From: Sphingobium boeckii
GTDB lineage: Bacteria; Pseudomonadota; Alphaproteobacteria; Sphingomonadales; Sphingomonadaceae
Length of the DNA: 64,000 bases
Direction of reading: 5' to 3'
NCBI RefSeq assembly: GCF_014199215.1
Contig: NZ_JACIJC010000002.1
Span: 248,001 to 312,000, forward strand
Part shown: positions 59,846 to 64,000 of the stretch, piece after piece
Layout: each line of letters opens with the position of its first letter
Position numbering within the stretch: the first letter of the stretch is position 1
Position numbers and translations under genes: made by a program
The notes under the pieces: model-generated
Seen by the model: only the letters and a program-made list of their open reading frames with translations
Databases searched by the model: none
What the model was told of the DNA's origin: nothing

Positions 59846-61528
59846 ATGATCCGGGTTGCGACAGCGCAGATGGAAACCGGCAAGGACACCGATCGTGTTC
59901 TGCGCCAGATACTGGAACTGATCGACGAGGCTGCGCAAGGCGGCGCAGACCTCGTCCATTTCCAGGAAAATCTGAATTACCCAACCTCTTACGACAATCG
60001 CGAACATGCGTGGAATGAGGCGATTACGATCCCAGGCCCGATGGTCAATGCCATTTCCGAACGTGCGGCCGCCCATGGCATCCATGTGTCGTTCAACGCC
60101 GCCGTTCGCGGCGAATTTCCCAACGCTTATATGGTCAATCACCTGATCGGCCCCAAAGGCGAATATATCGGCAGCAACGCCAAGCAGATTCTGATGTGGA
60201 TCGAGCGGCTGGCGTTCGTGCCGGCTGACGCGCCCAATGCGGTCTATGATACCGCGCTCGGGCGGATCGGGCTGCTGTCGTGCATGGACGGCCTTATTCC
60301 GGAGACCGCGCGCACGCTCGCGCTCCAGGGTGCCGACATCATCCTCAATTCGCTCTGCTCGAACGGGCTCGACGAAGCCCATCTCCATATCCCCGCACGC
60401 GCCGCCGAAAACGGCGTGTTCATGATCGCCGCCAACCGCATCGGCGACATGGTGAAGGGCGCAGATCTCGAACGCCTGATTCGCGAGTCCGGCATGACGC
60501 GGGAAAAGGTGATGGGTGCCGGCGAAAGCCAGATCGTCGGCCCGCAAGGCGAGGTGCTCGCCCGCGCCGGGCGCGACACCTATGGGCTGACCTTTGCCGA
60601 TATCGATCTTGCCAGCGTCGTCCGCGATACGCGCCTCGCGGGGCGCCGGCCCGAATGCTATGCGCTGCTGACCCAGCCCAACGAGACGCTCACCGCCCTG
60701 ACCGCGGGTCGTGCGGACGCCGGCACGGTGACGGTGACGACGGTTTCGCCAGCGGGAGCCGATTTCGAGACGCGGCTCGCATCGGCGATCGCCGAACTGG
60801 GTACTGTCCCGGCCGGTTTCGCGGTACTGCCGGAACTGTTCGCCTGGGATATCGCCACGCTCGTTGCAGGATCTGCGCTCCAGGCCCAAATCCAACAGGC
60901 GATCGCCGCGATTGAGAGTCTGGCAGCCGAGCGCGCGACTTACATCGCTGCGGGCATCCCCGAGATCGTCGAAGGCCGCCTGGTGAACCGTGTCGTCCTG
61001 ATCGGGCCGGACGGCGCGATCGGCCAATATCGTCAGGTCCATGCAGACCCCGCGCTCGGCTGGGGTTTGAGCGGCGACGACTTCCCGATATTCGATCTGC
61101 CGTTCGGGCGCGTCGGTCTGCTGCTCGGCTCGGAACTGATCTATCCCGAAGCGGCCCGGATGCTCGCGCGCAAGGGCGTCGATCTGGTCGCCTGCCCGGC
61201 GACGTGGCGCGACGAGTGGCAGGTGGCACTGATGCTCGCAGAACGCTCGGCCGAAAACCATATGACGATCGCCGCCGCCAACCGCGCGGATTCACCATTT
61301 GATGCACCGAGCGCGATCCTCACCACCCCGCCCGTCTATCGCTTCCCCGATACGATGGAGGTCAACAATCCCGATCGCTTCGACGCAGCCGGTCGCGGCG
61401 CGACGTTGAGCGCCGAGATCGACCTCGCGCCCAATCGCGACAAGCGCCTGATGGGCAGCACCGACCTTATCCTCGATAGCCAGCCGCAGCTTTACGGGCG
61501 TCTGGTAGAAGCAAAGGCAGCAGCATGA
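59846..61528 (+). CDS. Tandem carbon-nitrogen hydrolase (nitrilase family) with a degenerate second domain
   Basis: Protein of 560 aa with two nitrilase-fold domains. Domain 1 (about 1-275) has a plausible triad: E41 in HFQENLNY, K113 in GSNAKQIL and C146 in GLLSCMDGLIPE. Domain 2 (about 295-550) keeps a glutamate (E330, VLPELFAW) but has YRQVH where lysine is expected (Q397) and GLLLGSELIYPE where cysteine is expected (G428). It may be a regulatory or structural half. Hydrolysis of an amide or nitrile is the family activity; the substrate is unknown. ATGA overlap with the methyltransferase gene. Confidence 0.88.
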   Translation: MIRVATAQMETGKDTDRVLRQILELIDEAAQGGADLVHFQENLNYPTSYDNREHAWNEAITIPGPMVNAISERAAAHGIHVSFNAAVRGEFPNAYMVNHLIGPKGEYIGSNAKQILMWIERLAFVPADAPNAVYDTALGRIGLLSCMDGLIPETARTLALQGADIILNSLCSNGLDEAHLHIPARAAENGVFMIAANRIGDMVKGADLERLIRESGMTREKVMGAGESQIVGPQGEVLARAGRDTYGLTFADIDLASVVRDTRLAGRRPECYALLTQPNETLTALTAGRADAGTVTVTTVSPAGADFETRLASAIAELGTVPAGFAVLPELFAWDIATLVAGSALQAQIQQAIAAIESLAAERATYIAAGIPEIVEGRLVNRVVLIGPDGAIGQYRQVHADPALGWGLSGDDFPIFDLPFGRVGLLLGSELIYPEAARMLARKGVDLVACPATWRDEWQVALMLAERSAENHMTIAAANRADSPFDAPSAILTTPPVYRFPDTMEVNNPDRFDAAGRGATLSAEIDLAPNRDKRLMGSTDLILDSQPQLYGRLVEAKAAA

Positions 61529-62595
61529 GCAGACCCGATATCGGCACGTTGCGCGGCGCGGCGAGCCTCAACGACGAGAGCTATCTCGACTTTGTCGAGG
61601 GGCTGCGCGGTTTCAATCTGGGCGTCATGGTCCCGCGGCTGGTCCGTTCGGCCGATGCACTCGGCGGCGCGATGGCGCAGGACACCCCGCCCGCGACCGC
61701 ATCCGATTTATTCCACAAGCTCGATACCGTCCCGGCGGCGCAATTGGCGCGGCGGATGATGCGCAGCACGCAGATGATGATGTGGCGCGGCGCGGGTCAA
61801 TCCTATCGCAAGATCGCGGACGATCTCGGCGGCTGGCTGGATGCGACCGAACGGGCCGCGCCCGCCTTGCTGCGGATCGATCCCGATTTCGCTTATCCCG
61901 ATTATATCCGTCAGCAGGACATCCACCTTCAGCCCGGCAGCTATCAGGATGATGCGCTTGCCGGCTTCGTCTATCACTATGGCTCTAAGATCTTCTTCAC
62001 CGGCGGCAATGATGATGATCATCTCCATCGCGCGATGGCGGAATGGTGCCCGATCGAAGGCGAGCCCACGCTGATCCTCGATATCGGCTGCGGCATCGGT
62101 CAATCGACCACCGCCATGAAGCAGCGTTTCCCCAACGCCGAGGTGCACGGCATCGACGTCGCCGAACCCATGCTGCGTTACGCTCACGGTCGAGCACAGG
62201 ATATGGGCCTCGATGTCCATTTCTCGCAACAGAGCGCAGCACAGACGGACTTTGCGGACAATTCTGTCGATGGTGTCCTGTCGATGATCCTGTTCCATGA
62301 ACTGCCGCGCGAAACCGCCGAGGGCGTGGTGCGCGAAATGGCGCGGATCCTGCGTCCGGGTGCCACGATGACGATCATCGATTTCCCGCACATCCCGCCC
62401 GAGGAACTCAGCGGCCGTCACTGCATGAGGCTGTTCGATAGCTGGTATAATGGCGAGCCCTTTGCCCCCGGCTTCGTCTATTCGGACTTCACCGCGCTGT
62501 TGCGCCAGCATTTCGACGACGTCGATGACAATTACCGGCCTGCCGCAACCTCGACGGGTGCGCTGCAGATCCGCGTTTGCAGGAAAGCCTCATGA
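61525..62595 (+). CDS. SAM-dependent methyltransferase with a long N-terminal domain
   Basis: Protein of 356 aa. A class I methyltransferase domain covers about 180-350: motif I LILDIGCGIGQSTTAMKQ (184-200), the acidic strand HGIDVAEPML, and ARILRPGATMTIIDFPH. The 175-residue N-terminal part is helical and not recognised (MMWRGAGQSYRKIADDLGGWLDATERA). The start overlaps the nitrilase stop and its stop overlaps the next ATG. A small-molecule acceptor is likely but cannot be named. Confidence 0.86.
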   Translation: MSRPDIGTLRGAASLNDESYLDFVEGLRGFNLGVMVPRLVRSADALGGAMAQDTPPATASDLFHKLDTVPAAQLARRMMRSTQMMMWRGAGQSYRKIADDLGGWLDATERAAPALLRIDPDFAYPDYIRQQDIHLQPGSYQDDALAGFVYHYGSKIFFTGGNDDDHLHRAMAEWCPIEGEPTLILDIGCGIGQSTTAMKQRFPNAEVHGIDVAEPMLRYAHGRAQDMGLDVHFSQQSAAQTDFADNSVDGVLSMILFHELPRETAEGVVREMARILRPGATMTIIDFPHIPPEELSGRHCMRLFDSWYNGEPFAPGFVYSDFTALLRQHFDDVDDNYRPAATSTGALQIRVCRKAS

Positions 62596-62924
62596 ACACC
62601 GAAGAGATAGCCGATCTGCGCCGCTGGTTTGATGCAAGCGGCGGCATCGCCGACGGCCGCCCGTTTCTGGGCGACCGCCGCCTCGACGCGATGGTCGAGG
62701 TGATGCTTGAGATGGCGGCCCAGCTCTGGGTGCTGCGTCGCCGCAATACGGTGCTGGAATCAGCGCTGGCCGCGGCCGGCACGCTCGCCGCCGATACGGT
62801 GGAGCAGCACCAGCTCTCCCCCGAAGCGACCGCCACGCTGCGCACCGAGCGCGCCGATTTCGTTGCCACCATTTTCCGCAGTCTCGCCGAGCTGCCCATC
62901 GATCCAACTCCAAAGGAAGCCTGA
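62592..62924 (+). CDS. Small helical protein of the cluster
   Basis: Protein of 110 aa without a recognised family. It is predicted mostly alpha-helical, with a central amphipathic stretch (MVEVMLEMAAQLWVLRRRNTVLESALAAAG) that could form a coiled coil. Both ends overlap neighbours: ATGA with the methyltransferase, and its stop TGA shares one base with the ATG of the hydrolase (TGATG). It is probably a partner subunit of one of the enzymes. Confidence 0.7.
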   Translation: MNTEEIADLRRWFDASGGIADGRPFLGDRRLDAMVEVMLEMAAQLWVLRRRNTVLESALAAAGTLAADTVEQHQLSPEATATLRTERADFVATIFRSLAELPIDPTPKEA

Positions 62925-63730
62925 TGACCACTGAAGTTCTGAATTTCCGCCGCGGCTATTCCAAATGTTTCCTCGGCCAATTGCATTATCGCGAATATGG
63001 CGAGGGCGAGCCCATTCTCTGCCTTCACCAGTCGCCGCAATCGAGCGGGATGTTTGACACCGTGCTGCCGATGCTCGGCGAGCATTTCCGCACGATCGCC
63101 ATGGACACGATCGGCTACGGCATGTCCGATCGCCCCGGCCGCATGGTCGAGCCCGAGGAATATGGCCAGACCATCATCGACTTCCTCGATGATATGGGTC
63201 TGACCGATCCGATCTCCGTCATCGGCGTCCACACCGGTGCCTATTTCGCGACGCAGCTTGCCGTGCAGGCACCCGAGCGGGTCAAGAGCATCGTCCTGTC
63301 CGGCCCCGTGCTGCTCGATCCCAAAGAACCGATCACGCCGATGCGCGCGCCGGCCACCTTCCCGCGCCCCGATGGCGGCCATCTGACCGATCTGTGGAAC
63401 CTGCGCTGGAAGAATGTTTCGCCGGTGAACAACATCGAAGCATTCGAGAAGCTGTACGTCGCCGCGCTTTCGGCGGGCGAAAAGGCGCAGGCGGCCTATT
63501 ATGCTGCCGGCAAGCTCAACACGCTGGAGCAGTTGCTCAACGACGTGAAGGTCCCTGCCTATATCGTATGGGGCGACAAGGATCTGTCGGCACCGGGGAT
63601 CATGGCCTGCCTGCCGCTGCTCGCAGGCAAGGTGCCCGACTATCGCATTGAAGGCGGCACGCTCGATACCATCGAGGAATTCCCGCAGGAATGGACCGAC
63701 GCCTGCGTGCGCTATATCAAGGAAGGCTGA
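62924..63730 (+). CDS. Alpha/beta hydrolase-fold protein with a non-canonical active site
   Basis: Protein of 268 aa with the alpha/beta hydrolase order (LHYREYGEGEPILCLHQSPQSS, AMDTIGYGMSDRP, VIGVHTGAYFATQLA, VPAYIVWGDKDLSAPG). The nucleophile elbow reads G-V-H-T-G, placing His103 where Ser/Asp/Cys is expected. The C-terminal catalytic histidine position reads GGTLDTIEEFP. A similar HTG elbow occurs in some uncharacterised alpha/beta hydrolases. Hydrolysis by the usual triad is therefore doubtful. It lies inside the overlapping gene run before an aldehyde dehydrogenase. Confidence 0.85.
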   Translation: MTTEVLNFRRGYSKCFLGQLHYREYGEGEPILCLHQSPQSSGMFDTVLPMLGEHFRTIAMDTIGYGMSDRPGRMVEPEEYGQTIIDFLDDMGLTDPISVIGVHTGAYFATQLAVQAPERVKSIVLSGPVLLDPKEPITPMRAPATFPRPDGGHLTDLWNLRWKNVSPVNNIEAFEKLYVAALSAGEKAQAAYYAAGKLNTLEQLLNDVKVPAYIVWGDKDLSAPGIMACLPLLAGKVPDYRIEGGTLDTIEEFPQEWTDACVRYIKEG

Positions 63731-63734
63731 ACCG

Positions 63735-64000
63735 ATGGCCAGCTTCGCACCCGTATTGGCCGAAGCTGGCTGGATCGCACGCGAAAATCCTGCCCGACCG
63801 GATGAACAGGTCGGGCGGGTTCGCGAAGACGATGCCGCTTCGGTAGCGGCACGCGTGACCGAAGCGGCGACGGCGCAGACGCGCTGGGTCGCATATTCGC
63901 TCGATCAGCGGATCGCGATCCTGTCTGCGGCGTTCGAGGCCGCCGCAACGCACGCCCCGGCGCACGCGGAATTGCTGTCACGCGAAATGGGCAAGTTGAT
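63735..64000 (+). CDS. Aldehyde dehydrogenase family protein (3' end outside window)
   Basis: First 88 codons only. Reading from ATG 63735 gives MASFAPVLAEAGWIARENPA, then TEAATAQTRWVAYSLDQRIAILSAAFEAAATHAPAHAELLSREMGKL. The AQTRWVAYSLDQRIAIL and ELLSREMGK pieces are typical of the N-terminal NAD-binding part of the aldehyde dehydrogenase superfamily. It starts four bases after the alpha/beta hydrolase stop, so it belongs to the same run. Catalytic Cys and Glu lie beyond the window, so semialdehyde versus aldehyde specificity cannot be judged. Confidence 0.82.
   Translation, partial: MASFAPVLAEAGWIARENPARPDEQVGRVREDDAASVAARVTEAATAQTRWVAYSLDQRIAILSAAFEAAATHAPAHAELLSREMGKL

Noticed and set aside
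59801-61261. Open frame antisense to the tandem nitrilase
   Set aside because: No homology-like motif, whereas the plus-strand protein shows ordered nitrilase motifs and coupled neighbours.

Overview
The window is GC-rich, densely coded DNA from an alphaproteobacterium, most likely a member of the Sphingomonadaceae (Sphingomonas, Sphingobium or a relative). The grounds are a Caulobacter/sphingomonad-type TonB-dependent receptor, the lepB-rnc-era order, an ScfR-type regulator beside a propionyl-CoA carboxylase operon, and a periplasmic amidohydrolase pair behind a POT peptide transporter. No rRNA, CRISPR array, insertion sequence, integrase or replication origin is visible. One tRNA-Arg(CCG) is present. 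Both edges cut genes: thiD on the left and an aldehyde dehydrogenase on the right.

Layout. 1-2104 (minus): glmM, a DUF1272 zinc protein and thiD, tightly overlapping. 2300-6665 (minus): POT transporter and two periplasmic amidohydrolases. 6931-11658: nitroreductase, a GntR (YtrA-type) regulator, acyl-CoA dehydrogenase, tsaC/Sua5 and aqpZ. 11777-29575: a pectin/uronate utilisation locus with ExuT-like transporter, 2-keto-4-pentenoate hydratase-like enzyme, LacI regulator, uxaC, kduI, kduD, kdgK, esterase, cupin, pectate lyase, TonB receptor, GH43 and acetyl-esterase-like hydrolase. 29699-38439 (minus): propionyl-CoA to succinyl-CoA operon (pccB, small membrane protein, mce, enoyl-CoA hydratase, scpA, bioB, pccA), with a divergent ScfR regulator followed by acs. 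42161-46553: a decayed ParDE pair, gor, pgi and a MarR regulator. 46550-57233: MFS exporter, a 41-aa membrane peptide, lepB, rnc, an inserted DUF2188/TIR-like cassette, era, PBP1, sirtuin, GNAT, dapB, nth and a DUF6491-like secreted protein. 57296-64000: tRNA-Arg, a LacI regulator and a divergent six-gene cluster of unassigned pathway.

How it fits together. The pectin locus forms a plausible chain. Pectate lyase, GH43 and esterases degrade pectin side chains and backbone, the TonB receptor imports oligomers, and the ExuT-like permease imports uronates. KduI, KduD and KdgK then carry the unsaturated-uronate branch to KDPG. Four copies of a palindrome close to ATGACACCGGTTAC lie in front of the hydratase/lacI pair, uxaC, and the pectate lyase/TonB receptor pair. 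They read as the operator of the LacI protein at 14062.

The window carries about 19 palindromic intergenic repeats of six families. One family is 74 nt long in seven of eight copies. Three repeats lie inside reading frames (bioB, cobB, an amidohydrolase) and keep them open. The least familiar candidates for new biology are the TIR-like/DUF2188 cassette that splits rnc from era, and the LacI-controlled cluster after the tRNA. In that cluster a tandem nitrilase has one degenerate catalytic half and an alpha/beta hydrolase lacks the usual nucleophile.
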